From: an uncultured Bacteroidota bacterium | GTDB lineage: Bacteria > Bacteroidota > Bacteroidia > Bacteroidales > P3 | Assembly: GCA_902775135.1 (NCBI GenBank) | Contig: CACYKY010000002.1 | Location: 97,092-161,091, forward strand | DNA length: 64,000 bases | Direction: 5' to 3' | Part shown: positions 34,206 through 44,305 of the stretch, in pieces | How positions within the stretch are numbered: the stretch's first letter is position 1 | Layout: every line of letters begins with the position of its first letter | The notes under the pieces: generated by a model | The model's input: the letters and a program-made list of their open reading frames with translations, nothing else | Told to the model about the DNA's origin: nothing | Databases searched by the model: none | Program-made: the position numbers and the translations under genes

Positions 34206-35414
34206 ATGAAAATGAAGAACAAATCCTTTGCTGTACGCTGTTACATGGTGGCGGCTTTGATGGTGGCGGCTGTGGGTACCGCACAGGCCCAAAATGAGCA
34301 CTCGACACTCAAGAAGGCCGAGAAGCTGGTGGCCCAGCGGCAGTATGCGTCGGCCTTCGCTATGCTGGAGGAACTCGACTCCACGAACGACCGACCCGCC
34401 GTGCTGGCCGTGAAGGCTGACATCGTACTGCACTATTTTGCGCAGAGCATGAACCACATGATTTTCTCGCTGGTGGACTTGAAAAAAGGAGAGAGTCTCG
34501 ACTCCGTGCGTGCCAACTTTGAGCAGGGGGCAGTATTCCCCTTCAACGTGGACAGCCTCTCGCGCCGTCTGCTGGCCACCCATCCCGGCGACCAGTCGCT
34601 GCTGGCCACCCATGCCGCCTACCATCAGGCGTTGCTCGACGACTATGGCGACGAGTTATGGATATTCAACCTCTCGCCCTCCTGCAAGGCTCTGTTGCAA
34701 CAGGCCACGCAAAGCGCCGATGCCTGCTCGCAGCTGGGGTATCTTTATACTTCAGATGAGTCTGCGATTGACAGCGCTGCCTACTATTTCCGTCGAGCCG
34801 TCGAGCTACAGGACACCCTCTGGGGCGCGCACTATAATCTGGGGGTGATGGAGCACCAGTTGGGACACAACGACGAGGCGCTGGCCCACATGGAACGTGC
34901 CTGGAAAGGCTATCGTGTGCCGCGCTTGAAGGGCGATGCTGCCCGCGTGATGGCCATCATCTACGACCAGTCGCTGAACAACGCCTCCAAGGCCGAACGC
35001 TACTATCGCCAGGCCGTTGCCGACGACAGTACCGATGTCACCAGCTGGGGGTTCCTGCTGGATTTCCTCCTTCGACAGCCGTCCGCGCAGGGCGACCTGC
35101 TCCCCGTGTTGCGGTCCGCATGGCGTGCGGCTATGCAAAGCGGCAACACGTTTGAGGAAACGCGCTACATTATTGGCCAATGCGTGAAGAACGATAGAAG
35201 CAACCTCGCCATATCGTTTCTGGAGGCGCGTTGCAACGAGACAAAGGAGGACCGTGAACTCGGTGTCTGCCACCTCTACCTTTTTCAGCTCATGGAGGCC
35301 GGCGGCGAAGACATCGCACACCTGCGGAAGGCTATCGAATGCTTCGAGCGCGAGGGAGCTCCGGAGAATTTCCTCAACTCGTTGCGCGAGATAATAAAAG
35401 AAGCTGAGAAGTAA
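34206..35414 (+). CDS. secreted tetratricopeptide-repeat protein
   Basis: 402 residues from the ATG at 34206; ATGs at 34182 and 34212 are alternatives, and the latter two both give a good signal peptide (SFAVRCYMVAALMVAAVG then TAQAQ). The mature protein is helical with several TPR-like pairs (AEKLVAQRQYASAFAMLEEL; AAYYFRRAVELQDTLWGAHY; LGHNDEALAHMERAWKGY; ASKAERYYRQAVADDSTDV). It probably acts in the periplasm as a binding scaffold. The next gene starts at the base after its stop. Function unknown. Confidence 0.8.
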   Translation: MKMKNKSFAVRCYMVAALMVAAVGTAQAQNEHSTLKKAEKLVAQRQYASAFAMLEELDSTNDRPAVLAVKADIVLHYFAQSMNHMIFSLVDLKKGESLDSVRANFEQGAVFPFNVDSLSRRLLATHPGDQSLLATHAAYHQALLDDYGDELWIFNLSPSCKALLQQATQSADACSQLGYLYTSDESAIDSAAYYFRRAVELQDTLWGAHYNLGVMEHQLGHNDEALAHMERAWKGYRVPRLKGDAARVMAIIYDQSLNNASKAERYYRQAVADDSTDVTSWGFLLDFLLRQPSAQGDLLPVLRSAWRAAMQSGNTFEETRYIIGQCVKNDRSNLAISFLEARCNETKEDRELGVCHLYLFQLMEAGGEDIAHLRKAIECFEREGAPENFLNSLREIIKEAEK

Positions 35415-36956
35415 ATGTTTAGAGTGATTGTTATGCGAACAAGTTCCTATAGGGTTATCATGGTGGTCTTGCTGATGTGGACCTTCGGCGGCAGCCTCGC
35501 AGCGGCGCAATGCATGGAGAACATCGGGCACCGCTATCCCACCACCTTCACAATGCACGGCGACACGCTTGTGCTGGGCATCACCTTCGGCGAGGAGGGT
35601 ATGAAAATAGATTACACCTGCCAGCGGCAGCAGGACGGCAGCCTTGTGGTGAACGGCACGGTGGCCTACGCCAAGACTGGCGAGACATTGCCCTACGTAA
35701 CGGTGAGCAGCCTTTTTGAGTTATATGACGAGAAAACTTTCGTGCCAAGGGAGGAGTTGGCGGTGACCGACAGCCTCGGGCACTTCTCCTTCCGCCGTCC
35801 AGCGCTGAGCCAGCGTATGCTGGCCTTCTGGTGCGCCGGCTATAGGCCCGAGCTCTTCGAGGAGCATTGGGACACCATCGCCGTCAGCGAGCACGAATAC
35901 CTCATGCAACGCGACGTCAGCCAGCGCTTCGACACCACCGCCGTCAGCCCCGAGGAGCGCGACCGCTTGACGAAAGAATACTACGAGGTGTTCCATTCAT
36001 GTCCCGGGTGCGACGAGTATGCCTGGCTGGAGAGCGAGGGACTGCGTTGCCGCATCGGGCGTTTCCTGCCCTCGGGTACGTTGGGGGTGCACATGCTGTG
36101 GCCCATCGACGACCGCCGGAGCTTCTACTTCAACGGCATGCTCTACACGAAATTCGATGCCGACCGCCTCTTCGCCCTCTCGCCCGAAGGTGTCTTCGCC
36201 TCGCAGTCGCCCTCGCCAGGCGATTTCCGCGACCACCTGCACATCTCCCTCATCGACGGATTTGAGGTCTCCGGATTCCACGACCTCGCCCTCGACAGCA
36301 CACAGGGCTTCCTTGTAGGTATGCGATGGGCCGAGGGAGGATGGCTCTACTTCCGTACCACGCGAGGTGGATGCTATAAGGTGCATGTCGACATGCCCCC
36401 GCAGACCAACTGCAGGATGGAGGACGTGGAGGTCAGCGAGACCGAATACCTTGCCGCCAAGGCCGATTTCGCAAAATACAATCATGCCCGCATTCAGCAT
36501 GCCCCCTCGGCGAGCGACAGCGCCGCGGTGCTCCGCTACAAGAAAAAGAGCAATATCATGTGGTGGGACCCCCTGGGTGCAGATTCGCAGGATGTGGAGT
36601 ACTTTCACCTTGAGGGCACGGACATCGACATCGTCGAGGTTGCCATTGGCGACTACTGCTGCACCTTTATGTCCGGCGACACCACGGAGATGCAGACCTG
36701 CCTGATGGCACTTTCGCACGAAGGCGTCTTCGCTGGCTGTTGGGTGGAAGTGGCAGAAGATAGCCCTGGTTATATCTATCTCTACCCGTTAAGCGCCGAC
36801 CGCCGAAGTGTGAGACAGCGCTTTGTCTACCAAACGACCCCCGCGTGGTTCCCCTACGGCGAGCTTTTCTGGTCTCGCGACGGTTGGCTCTACGTAGAAG
36901 GCCGAGCCGGAACCCACGACCGTGTGGTCTACCACAAACTCCGACTGAGGAAATAA
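35415..36956 (+). CDS. secreted protein of unknown function
   Basis: 513 residues; ATG abuts the TPR stop (TAAATG), so the two are one operon. Signal peptide after a short N-terminus (RVIMVVLLMWTFGGSLAAAQ), which makes the ATG at 35433 (MRTSSYR) possible too. An early beta region (VVNGTVAYAKTGETLPYVTV, DSLGHFSFRRPALSQ) is a degenerate carboxypeptidase-regulatory-like domain. The rest has WD-like or propeller-like strands (LFALSPEGVFASQS, GGWLYFRTTRGGCYKV, LFWSRDGWLYVEGR) but no family I can name. Cysteine pair CPGCDE at about 195. Confidence 0.7.
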   Translation: MFRVIVMRTSSYRVIMVVLLMWTFGGSLAAAQCMENIGHRYPTTFTMHGDTLVLGITFGEEGMKIDYTCQRQQDGSLVVNGTVAYAKTGETLPYVTVSSLFELYDEKTFVPREELAVTDSLGHFSFRRPALSQRMLAFWCAGYRPELFEEHWDTIAVSEHEYLMQRDVSQRFDTTAVSPEERDRLTKEYYEVFHSCPGCDEYAWLESEGLRCRIGRFLPSGTLGVHMLWPIDDRRSFYFNGMLYTKFDADRLFALSPEGVFASQSPSPGDFRDHLHISLIDGFEVSGFHDLALDSTQGFLVGMRWAEGGWLYFRTTRGGCYKVHVDMPPQTNCRMEDVEVSETEYLAAKADFAKYNHARIQHAPSASDSAAVLRYKKKSNIMWWDPLGADSQDVEYFHLEGTDIDIVEVAIGDYCCTFMSGDTTEMQTCLMALSHEGVFAGCWVEVAEDSPGYIYLYPLSADRRSVRQRFVYQTTPAWFPYGELFWSRDGWLYVEGRAGTHDRVVYHKLRLRK

Positions 36957-36990
36957 AAAAGCGCCCCAAACGGGGGCGCTTTTATTGTTT
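36957..36990. terminator. bidirectional intrinsic terminator
   Basis: Hairpin AAGCGCCCC / GGGGGCGCTT with T tract on plus (TTTTATTGTTT) and A-rich flank giving T tract on minus (TTTTTTATTT). Serves the convergent 35415 gene and frdB. Confidence 0.9.
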
Positions 36991-37037
36991 CCTTGGTTTT
37001 ACCTTTCGGTCGCGGCTGTCACGACCGAACGACGCTG

Positions 37038-37796
37038 TTAGTTGTTGCGGTCACGACCGAAGAGGCTGCCAATCCACTGCCTATTGAGGCGGGCGATGTT
37101 CTGACGCTTGATCTGCTTGGGACATTCGGCCTCGCAGGCATAGGTGTTGGTGCAGGAACCAAAGCCGAGCTCGTCCATCTTGCACACCATCTTTTTCACG
37201 CGGTCCTGCGCTTCGGGCTTGCCTTGGGGCAGGAGGGCGAGATGGCTCACCTTGGCGCCGACGAAGAGCATGGCGCTGGCGTTCTTGCAGGCCGCCACAC
37301 AGGCACCGCAACCGATGCAGGCGGCGGCATCCATGGCCTGGTCGGCCTTGTGCTTCGGGACGAGGATGTTGTTGGCGTCGGGCACGCCGCCGGTGGTGGC
37401 GCTGATGTAGCCGCCGGCTTGGATGATTTTGTCGAAGGCTGTGCGGTCCACCACGAGGTCGCGGATGATGGGGAACGCTTTGGCTCGCCAGGGTTCTACC
37501 CATATCTCGTCGCCGTCGTTGAAGTGGCGCATATGGAGCTGGCAGGTGGTCACACCGTCGTCGTTGCCGTGGGGACGGCCGTTGATGTAGAGGCCGCACA
37601 TGCCGCAGATACCCTCGCGGCAGTCGTTGTCGAAGCACACGGGGTGGGAGATATGGTCGTTGACCAGTTTCTCGTTGAGCTGGTCGAGCATCTCCAGGAA
37701 CGAGCAGTCGGCCGAGATGTTGTCAATCTCATAGGTCTCGAAATGACCTTTGGCGCGGGCGTTTTCCTGACGCCAGATATGTAGTGTGAATTTCAT
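37038..37796 (-). CDS. frdB: succinate dehydrogenase/fumarate reductase iron-sulfur subunit
   Basis: 252 residues. The [2Fe-2S] ligands lie in [20 protein letters not shown], a third cluster region in [15 protein letters not shown] and [15 protein letters not shown] supplies the [4Fe-4S] and [3Fe-4S] ligands. It passes electrons between the flavin subunit and the membrane cytochrome. Last gene of frdCAB; a repeat array fills the 92-base gap from frdA. In an anaerobic Bacteroidales the complex mainly reduces fumarate. Confidence 0.95.
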   Translation of the reverse strand: MKFTLHIWRQENARAKGHFETYEIDNISADCSFLEMLDQLNEKLVNDHISHPVCFDNDCREGICGMCGLYINGRPHGNDDGVTTCQLHMRHFNDGDEIWVEPWRAKAFPIIRDLVVDRTAFDKIIQAGGYISATTGGVPDANNILVPKHKADQAMDAAACIGCGACVAACKNASAMLFVGAKVSHLALLPQGKPEAQDRVKKMVCKMDELGFGSCTNTYACEAECPKQIKRQNIARLNRQWIGSLFGRDRNN

Positions 37797-37805
37797 CTTT
37801 TTGAA

Positions 37806-37890
37806 TGTGTTATTGTGTTATTGCGTTATTGCGTTAGTGTTTTGTCGCGTCAGCCACTTACACATTAACACATTAACGCATTAACACATT
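37806..37890. repeat. two facing arrays: GTGTTATTG and CACATTAA units
   Basis: Units GTGTTATTG/GCGTTATTG (37806-37838) and CACATTAA/CGCATTAA (37861-37890) are near reverse complements and could pair. The second overlaps the frdA stop codon. Confidence 0.8.
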
Positions 37891-39859
37891 ATTTATAATT
37901 CCTTTTAACAATCTGTATATGCTCGTAGTTGAGCTCTTCCTTATGCATCACTTCGGGCTTGTCGTGGCCTTGGTATTCCCAAGCGGCGACGAACATGAAG
38001 TTCTCGTCGTCGCGGAGGGTCTCGCCGTCCTCTGTCTGGTGCTCGATGCGGAAGTGTCCGCCGCAGCTCTCCTCGCGTTGGGTGGCGTCGTCTACGATGA
38101 GGCGTGCCAGCTCGAAGTAGTCGGCCAAGCGGTAGGCTTTCTCCAGCTCGGGGTTCATCTCGGCGGCCTTGCCGGGAATGAAGACATGCTGGTAGAAGTC
38201 GGCCTCCAGTTCGGCAATCTTCTCCTTGGCAGTGGCCAGGCTCTCCTTGCTGCGGGCCATACCGCAGTATTCCCACATCACGCGGCCGAGAGCCTTGTGG
38301 TAATGATCTACGGAGTGCTGCTCGGAATTTCCGGGATTTCCAGCGATGGTCATCAGGCCATCGAGGCGCTCACGCACGGCATGCTCGGCTTCATCGAACT
38401 CGGGGCCTTCGGCCTTGATTTTGCCCACATAGATTTGGTCGGCTAGGTAGTTCTGCAGCGTGTAGGGCAGCACGAAGTAGCCGTCGGCCAAACCCTGCAT
38501 GAGGGCGGAGGCTCCGAGGCGGTTGGCTCCGTGGTCGCTGAAGTTGGCTTCGCCGGCGGCGAAGAGGCCCGGGATGGTGGTCTGCAGTTCGTAATCGACC
38601 CACAGGCCGCCCATGGTGTAGTGGATGGCGGGGTAGATCATCATCGGCACCTTGTAGGGGTCGGCGTCGACAATCTTATAGTACATCTGGAAGAGGTTGC
38701 CGTATTTCTGCTCCACCACGTCGCGTCCGAGGCGTTTGATGGCATCGGCGAAGTCGAGGTATACGGCCAGGCCCGTGGGACCCACGCCGTAGCCGGCATC
38801 GCAGCGCTCCTTGGCGGCGCGGCTGGCCACGTCGCGCGGCACCAGGTTGCCGAAGGCGGGGTAGCGGCGCTCCAGGTAGTAGTCGCGGTCCTCTTCGGGG
38901 ATGTCCAGCGGACCTTTCTCACCACGACGGATGGCTTCGGCGTCCTCTTTCTTCTTGGGCACCCAGATGCGGCCGTCGTTGCGCAGGCTCTCGCTCATCA
39001 GCGTGAGCTTGCTCTGGTAGTCGCCGTGCACGGGGATGCAGGTGGGGTGGATCTGCACATAGCAGGGGTTGGCGAAGGCGGCACCGCGACGGTGGCACAC
39101 CCAGGCGGCGCTGCCGTTGCTGTTCATGGCGTTGGTGCTCAGGTAGTACACGTTGCCGTAACCACCGCTGGCCACCACGACGGCATGGGCGGCATAGCGC
39201 TCCAGCTCGCCGGTGACGAGGTTGCGGGCGATGATGCCGCGTGCGCGGGGCTTGCCCTCCTTGTCGGGCACCACCACGAGGTCCATCATCTCGTGGCGCT
39301 CGTGCAGCACCACGGTGCCGCGGGCAATCTCGCGGCTCAGGGCGCCATAGGCTCCCAGCAGCAGCTGCTGACCCGTCTGGCCGCGGGCGTAGAAGGTTCG
39401 GCTCACCTGCGCTCCGCCGAACGAGCGGTTGTCCAGCAATCCGCTATAGTCACGGGCAAAGGGCACGCCCTGCGCCACACATTGGTCAATGATGTTGCCG
39501 CTCACTTCGGCCAGACGGTAGACGTTGGCCTCGCGGGCGCGGTAGTCGCCACCCTTGATGGTGTCCTTGAACAGGCGCTCCACGCTGTCGCCGTCATTTT
39601 GATAGTTCTTGGCGGCGTTGATGCCGCCCTGGGCGGCGATGGAGTGGGCGCGGCGCGGCGAGTCCTGGATGCAGAAGATGTCCACGTGGAAACCTAATGC
39701 GCCGAGCGAGGCGGCGGCCGAGGCACCGGCCAGGCCGGTACCCACCACGATGATGTCTAGCTTGCGCTTGTTGGCTGGGTTCACCAGCTTCTGGCTGGCT
39801 TTGTAATTGGTCCATTTCTGACTGAGCGGACCTTCGGGTATCTTGGAGTCTAAGTTCAT
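37889..39859 (-). CDS. frdA: succinate dehydrogenase/fumarate reductase flavoprotein subunit
   Basis: 656 residues. FAD-binding start [18 protein letters not shown], the covalent-flavin histidine region [16 protein letters not shown], the substrate site [16 protein letters not shown] and HPTCIP, the catalytic Arg region in [18 protein letters not shown], and [19 protein letters not shown]. The C-terminal helical domain is complete. Type matches the long flavoprotein of B-type (di-haem cytochrome b) menaquinone-linked complexes. Between frdC and frdB; both flanking gaps are repeat arrays. Confidence 0.96.
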   Translation of the reverse strand: MNLDSKIPEGPLSQKWTNYKASQKLVNPANKRKLDIIVVGTGLAGASAAASLGALGFHVDIFCIQDSPRRAHSIAAQGGINAAKNYQNDGDSVERLFKDTIKGGDYRAREANVYRLAEVSGNIIDQCVAQGVPFARDYSGLLDNRSFGGAQVSRTFYARGQTGQQLLLGAYGALSREIARGTVVLHERHEMMDLVVVPDKEGKPRARGIIARNLVTGELERYAAHAVVVASGGYGNVYYLSTNAMNSNGSAAWVCHRRGAAFANPCYVQIHPTCIPVHGDYQSKLTLMSESLRNDGRIWVPKKKEDAEAIRRGEKGPLDIPEEDRDYYLERRYPAFGNLVPRDVASRAAKERCDAGYGVGPTGLAVYLDFADAIKRLGRDVVEQKYGNLFQMYYKIVDADPYKVPMMIYPAIHYTMGGLWVDYELQTTIPGLFAAGEANFSDHGANRLGASALMQGLADGYFVLPYTLQNYLADQIYVGKIKAEGPEFDEAEHAVRERLDGLMTIAGNPGNSEQHSVDHYHKALGRVMWEYCGMARSKESLATAKEKIAELEADFYQHVFIPGKAAEMNPELEKAYRLADYFELARLIVDDATQREESCGGHFRIEHQTEDGETLRDDENFMFVAAWEYQGHDKPEVMHKEELNYEHIQIVKRNYK

Positions 39860-39893
39860 TGCGTTAATGCGTTAATGTGTTAATGCGTAAGTG
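39858..39893. repeat. GCGTTAATG/TGTTAATG array between frdC and frdA
   Basis: GCGTTAATGCGTTAATGTGT and a following TAATGCGTAAG; four 9-base units. The same unit recurs at 46270-46310 in the nqr operon. Confidence 0.85.
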
Positions 39894-39895
39894 GT

Positions 39896-40861
39896 TTACA
39901 ATCCTAAATAGACCAGTATCGGCACCACGGCGAAGCCCAGGCAGATGATCCAGGTGTAGATGCTGCCGAGGACCTCGATGGCGGTGTTGTACTTGTAGTT
40001 GTTCAATCCCAGCGTCTGGAAGGCCGAGGGGAAGGCATGGCGCAGGTGCATGAAGAGCACCACGAAGGCCGCGAGGTAGAGCAGCACCATGATGCCGTTA
40101 TGGAAGAGCTCGCGGGCCTCGTAGTAGAAGTCAGGCTCCACGCCGCACCTCGGGGCCTTCTCCTTCAGCATCTGGCGGTCCTCATAGCTGATGTGGCGAA
40201 TCCACTTGTGGTCGGCGCTGAAGTGGTTCTCGCTGATGGCTTTGTCGACAAACTCGGCCACGGGCACGGAGTTCTTGAGACTCTGCATGTTGGCCTCCAT
40301 CTCGGCCACCTGCTCGGGGGCGAGCTGGTCGGCATACATGGCCAGCTGGTTCTCCACGGCGGAGGCCACGTCGGCAATCTCCATGCCGTTCTGGCGGGAG
40401 TATTGCATGATGGTGACGACCTCCTCGGTCTGCAGTTTCTCCATCTCGACCATGTATTCGCCCTTCACCACTCCCACCTTGACGAACCAGAACTGGCAGA
40501 AGTGCATCACCAGGAAGGCGAAGATGAGTGCGCCCGTCCAGGCCATGAGCTTGGAGGTGGTGTGGGTTTTGGAGCGCTGGGGCTGGTGGTAGCGCACGGG
40601 GCGCGCCAGACGGTTGGTGACCACGAGCCAGAGCGTCAGCAGGATGTGCAGGGCGACAACGCCCAGCAGCACAATCTCGAAAACCTTCACCACCCAGTTG
40701 GTGCCCATGAAGTGGCAGAAGGCAGAATACCAGGCGCCGTCGTCATGGCGCAGGATGAAGAGGTTGGCAGTCATGTGGAACAGCAGGAACAGCAGCAGGA
40801 ATGCGCCCACCAGCGCCACTAATAGTTTTTTTGTGATAGAGTGAATCTTGGGTAATTCCAT
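39896..40861 (-). CDS. frdC: fumarate reductase cytochrome b subunit with an extra central domain
   Basis: 321 residues, against about 220-240 for usual homologues. Membrane helices at about 12-36, 58-82, 106-130, 253-273 and 296-320, with histidines in helices (LFHMTANLF, VVALHILLT, LVMHFCQFW, LFMHLRHAF) as haem b ligands. Between helices III and IV there is a soluble stretch at about 132-248, rich in Glu, Gln and Met (EQVAEMEANMQSLKNS), in place of a short loop. The start MELPKIHSITKKLLVAL is normal. First gene of the operon, with a TATATTTG element upstream. Confidence 0.9.
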   Translation of the reverse strand: MELPKIHSITKKLLVALVGAFLLLFLLFHMTANLFILRHDDGAWYSAFCHFMGTNWVVKVFEIVLLGVVALHILLTLWLVVTNRLARPVRYHQPQRSKTHTTSKLMAWTGALIFAFLVMHFCQFWFVKVGVVKGEYMVEMEKLQTEEVVTIMQYSRQNGMEIADVASAVENQLAMYADQLAPEQVAEMEANMQSLKNSVPVAEFVDKAISENHFSADHKWIRHISYEDRQMLKEKAPRCGVEPDFYYEARELFHNGIMVLLYLAAFVVLFMHLRHAFPSAFQTLGLNNYKYNTAIEVLGSIYTWIICLGFAVVPILVYLGL

Positions 40862-40905
40862 ATTTTATAATATTATGTGATACTTTTATTTGTTTTTCAA
40901 AAATG

Positions 40906-40913
40906 CAAATATA
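40906..40913 (-). promoter_or_regulatory. -7 element of frdCAB
   Basis: Minus-strand TATATTTG, 45 bases before the frdC ATG. No clear -33. Confidence 0.55.
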
Positions 40914-40956
40914 CGAAAAAAAAACGAGAAAACAGTCGTCATCGTTGTTTTTTTTG

Positions 40957-40964
40957 TATATTTG
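40957..40964 (+). promoter_or_regulatory. -7 element of the PAP2 gene, nearly leaderless
   Basis: TATATTTG ends eight bases before the ATG at 40973, so the transcript would start at or within a few bases of the start codon. Confidence 0.5.
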
Positions 40965-40972
40965 CTTTGCCT

Positions 40973-41614
40973 ATGCCGACGAAAAGATTCTACATATCGC
41001 TGACGCTCTTGCTGTTGCCCCTCTTCATGGTGGGTCAGAATCTCGATTACAGGATCCTGAAGGACCTCCAGCAACGGCGCACCGATGGCTGGAATGTGGC
41101 CATGCGGTGGGTGTCCAACAGCGTCTATCTCACCCCGGCGGTACCCCTAGGGATGGCCGTCGGCGGATGGGCGGCCGACAGCAAGGACTTGCGCGTCGAC
41201 GCCGCCACTGTCGCCAGCGCCTGGGGCGCCTCCATCGGCGTCACCATGGGGTTGAAATATCTTGTCAATCGCCAGCGCCCCTACCAGCGCTACGAGGGCG
41301 ACCTCCTTCCCGTCACCACCGAACTCGACCCCTCCTTCCCCTCGGGGCACACCACGATGGCCTTCGCTACAGCCACCTCCCTCAGCCTCCTCTATCCGCG
41401 ATGGTACATCGTGGCACCCGCCTTCCTTTGGGCGTCGGCGGTGGGCTTCTCGCGCCTTTATCTCGGCGTGCACTTTCCCTCCGACGTGCTCACCGGAGCC
41501 CTCATCGGGGCCGCTGTCGCCGCCATTGCCTACGGCATCGCCAACCGCTTGCGCGAGGAGAACCCCGCCATCCCCAACGATGTTGTGCTGATCCCCCTCA
41601 GCTTCTCTTTCTGA
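40973..41614 (+). CDS. PAP2-family membrane phosphatase
   Basis: 213 residues from the ATG at 40973 (a frame open to 40877 lacks conserved residues). N-terminal signal/membrane segment FYISLTLLLLPLFMVGQ. The three PAP2 motifs are present: KYLVNRQRP (KX6RP), PSFPSGHTTMAF (PSGH), and SRLYLGVHFPSDVLTG (SRX5HX3D). Membrane helices surround them. It probably dephosphorylates a lipid such as undecaprenyl or phosphatidylglycerol phosphate, or lipid A. Position between frd and a surface protein gives no further clue. Confidence 0.92.
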   Translation: MPTKRFYISLTLLLLPLFMVGQNLDYRILKDLQQRRTDGWNVAMRWVSNSVYLTPAVPLGMAVGGWAADSKDLRVDAATVASAWGASIGVTMGLKYLVNRQRPYQRYEGDLLPVTTELDPSFPSGHTTMAFATATSLSLLYPRWYIVAPAFLWASAVGFSRLYLGVHFPSDVLTGALIGAAVAAIAYGIANRLREENPAIPNDVVLIPLSFSF

Positions 41615-41870
41615 TGGCTCCCTTCCAGATAACCCGGACACTCCAGCCCCCCCCTCCCGGAAAATCCTACAACTCCGGAAAATCCGTTTTCTCCGTAAAA
41701 TCTAGGGAAATGAAAAATAATAAATGTAAAAATGCAACGGGAGTCGTGTGGGAATAGGGGAGGCGGCGAAAAAAATGTTAAAAGTGTGAGCCAAAATCGC
41801 CTCGTTGCACTCTTTATATAAAACGGAAGGAGAAGGCATATACTATTTCTTCTTTTTTGCCGTTATATTA

Positions 41871-44291
41871 ATGGTATATAAATCAATGGGAAGCGCAGGC
41901 AAGGTTTTGAGCACGATTCGCAATCTGCTGTTGGCAGCGATGCTGTTTCCGGTGGCGATGGTCCACGGGCAGTGCGACACACGTCTGCCCTACACGACCG
42001 ACCTGCTGACGGGTTTCCAACCCCCATCCGATCATCCGACAGGGTTCGAGTACCCTTGGACGGAAGGGATGTACAGCAACAACTGCTGGGCGGGATACCT
42101 CGACTTTGGTGGTGACCCACCTTATGCTTACCCATTAGACGCCAACTCGGCCAGGGGACGTTTTGGCTTCAACATTTATGTCGATGGTCAAGCATGGCCT
42201 AATTATGCCGAGATGGCAGTGAAGGATTCGACCCATCACGGCGTGGCAATGCTCATCGCCCCTGTGTTTGTCACCGCACCTGCCGCTATCCAGGTGCACG
42301 GGCGGTTGGAGAGGTATTTCAATCCCTCCGCCCCTTACCCGGAGGGGAGTGAAGAGGAGCGCTACTGGGGCTGTTTGGAGATGGGATGGGTGACGGATAT
42401 GGCGCATCCGGAGGAATCTTTTCTTCATACGGGTACGTTTGCCATACGCTCGTTCCCTCTTGGAGATAACTCTTTGTATCATTTATGTATACCCTTGCAT
42501 GGCAATCCCCCGGCCGGAAGCCATTTCGCGCTACGTATGCGCAGCAAGGCGCAGGGACCGGCACATAACATGGTTTCGACTAACAGTTTTTACTATGAAT
42601 TCGAGATTTGGCAGATTACGATGGATACTGCAGCGTGCCAGCCGCCTGCATCGACCGACACTGTCTACATCACCGACAGCATCTGCCAGTACAGCGCCTA
42701 TGAGAGGAACGGCATCTCCCTTTCGGCCAGCGAAACGGCCGACACCGGCACGCGCACCTTCGTGCTTCATGACTATGTATTTTATTCTTCCGATTCCTGC
42801 CTGTATCATGTGAAGGTGTTGACACTGAGTATTCTGCCATCGGCTATCACGGTTGTCAGCGATAGTATCTTCCCAGGCGAGGCTTACGCCTTCGGGGGGA
42901 AGGAGCTGACGTTGGCGGGTAGTTATGTGAACGACCTGGGGCCGAACGCGTATGGCTGTCCCATCAAAGATTCGCTGGTGCTCACCATCAGGCGGTTGCC
43001 GCCAATGGATTGCGGTGCCGACATCGGGGAGGAGCAGACGGAGTGGTATATCTCGCAGCCTGCCACGGTGCACCTGTGGGCCGAGCAGGAGGAGGGGAGC
43101 TACCGCTGGAGCCCATCGGAGGTTTTCGGGGACGACAGTTCGCGCGACGTTTCGTTTGTGCTGCCTCCCGACAGCCAGCAGTGGGTGGGGCTGACGGTGG
43201 AGAGGATGGACACGGTGAACCATATCTACCGCGGCGCGGAGCTTGACAGCATGGCTTATCGAATGGATTTCCAGGTACCAGTGGAGCCGCAGACACACTA
43301 TCGTCTGGAGCTGGCGATCGGCGACGGGGCGGATGTGCAGGTGCAGGTGTATGAGCAAGGGTATTTGCTGTTCGACGGCATCGCGCCGTCGGGACGGGTA
43401 GAGGTGGAATTTTTTACCTACCAGCATTGGGAGCGGACACTCTCCGTCGTCGCACCCTGGACGATGCATATGAGGGAGGCCTTTTTGCGGCGCTACTGTC
43501 GTGCGACGGATTCGGTACTCATTGTCTCCCACAGTATCAGACCCGTGATCGCTGCCGAGAGTGAGGTTGTCTGCGAGGGTGACACGTTGGAGCTGACGGC
43601 GGAGTCGACGGACTACTATGTGTGGGCCTCGCAGCCAACAGATTCTGCGCTGGATGCCCAGCAGGGGCAGCGGAAGGTGGAGGTGAGCCCAACGGTGACG
43701 ACGACTTATTACTTGCTGGGACCCAGTGGCGGGGTGGCGGACAGCATGAGGGTGGAGGTGGAGCGCTTCCCGAGGCTTCGCGTCGTTGCCGACCGTGAGA
43801 CGGTGGATTTCGACAATCCTGTGCTGACGCTCGAGGAGCGCTCGGAAGAGGCGTCGCATGTGTGGTGGAGCTTCTCCGACGGCGGCGAAGTCCAGGGGAG
43901 CAAGGTGCGCTGGTTCTTCGGCGATATGGCGGCCGACAGTTTGTGGGTGAGTGTGGAGGGCTGCTCGGAAGCGGGTTGTTGTTCCGACACCATGCTGGTG
44001 TTCCCCATATCCAAAGTGTCGGTGTGGTTCCCCAATGTCTTCACCCCCGACGAGACATCGAACAACCGCTTCTCAATGGTCACCAACCAGGAGGTGGAGG
44101 CCTACGAGATGACGATCTACAGCCGCGAGGGGTTGCTGGTGGCCCGCTGCAGCGATGCCGCCGTCGGGTGGGACGGACGCGACACGCGCGGCGCAGCATG
44201 CCCGCAGGGCGCCTACGCCTATATATGCGAATACCGCCTGGCGGGAGGTTCCGCCAAGCGGTATTTGGGAACGGTGCTGCTGTTGCGCTAA
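41871..44291 (+). CDS. secreted surface protein with type IX type B sorting domain
   Basis: 806 residues from the ATG at 41871; an ATG at 41886 is also possible. The signal helix is IRNLLLAAMLFPVAMVHGQ. A N-terminal carbohydrate-binding-like beta region (about 25-260) opens CDTRLPYTTDLLTGFQPP. Middle modules contain ITDSICQYSAYERNG and VSDSIFPGEAYAFGGKEL, as in other type IX cargo. The C-terminal 95 residues are a type B sorting domain (VWFPNVFTPDETSNNRFS, YSREGLLVARC, GWDGRDTRG, ending YLGTVLLLR). Function unknown. The 256 bases upstream hold AATGTTAAAA (41774), similar to the shared promoter blocks, but not the full pattern. Confidence 0.85.
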   Translation: MVYKSMGSAGKVLSTIRNLLLAAMLFPVAMVHGQCDTRLPYTTDLLTGFQPPSDHPTGFEYPWTEGMYSNNCWAGYLDFGGDPPYAYPLDANSARGRFGFNIYVDGQAWPNYAEMAVKDSTHHGVAMLIAPVFVTAPAAIQVHGRLERYFNPSAPYPEGSEEERYWGCLEMGWVTDMAHPEESFLHTGTFAIRSFPLGDNSLYHLCIPLHGNPPAGSHFALRMRSKAQGPAHNMVSTNSFYYEFEIWQITMDTAACQPPASTDTVYITDSICQYSAYERNGISLSASETADTGTRTFVLHDYVFYSSDSCLYHVKVLTLSILPSAITVVSDSIFPGEAYAFGGKELTLAGSYVNDLGPNAYGCPIKDSLVLTIRRLPPMDCGADIGEEQTEWYISQPATVHLWAEQEEGSYRWSPSEVFGDDSSRDVSFVLPPDSQQWVGLTVERMDTVNHIYRGAELDSMAYRMDFQVPVEPQTHYRLELAIGDGADVQVQVYEQGYLLFDGIAPSGRVEVEFFTYQHWERTLSVVAPWTMHMREAFLRRYCRATDSVLIVSHSIRPVIAAESEVVCEGDTLELTAESTDYYVWASQPTDSALDAQQGQRKVEVSPTVTTTYYLLGPSGGVADSMRVEVERFPRLRVVADRETVDFDNPVLTLEERSEEASHVWWSFSDGGEVQGSKVRWFFGDMAADSLWVSVEGCSEAGCCSDTMLVFPISKVSVWFPNVFTPDETSNNRFSMVTNQEVEAYEMTIYSREGLLVARCSDAAVGWDGRDTRGAACPQGAYAYICEYRLAGGSAKRYLGTVLLLR

Positions 44292-44305
44292 CCGTAAAGT
44301 TATTT

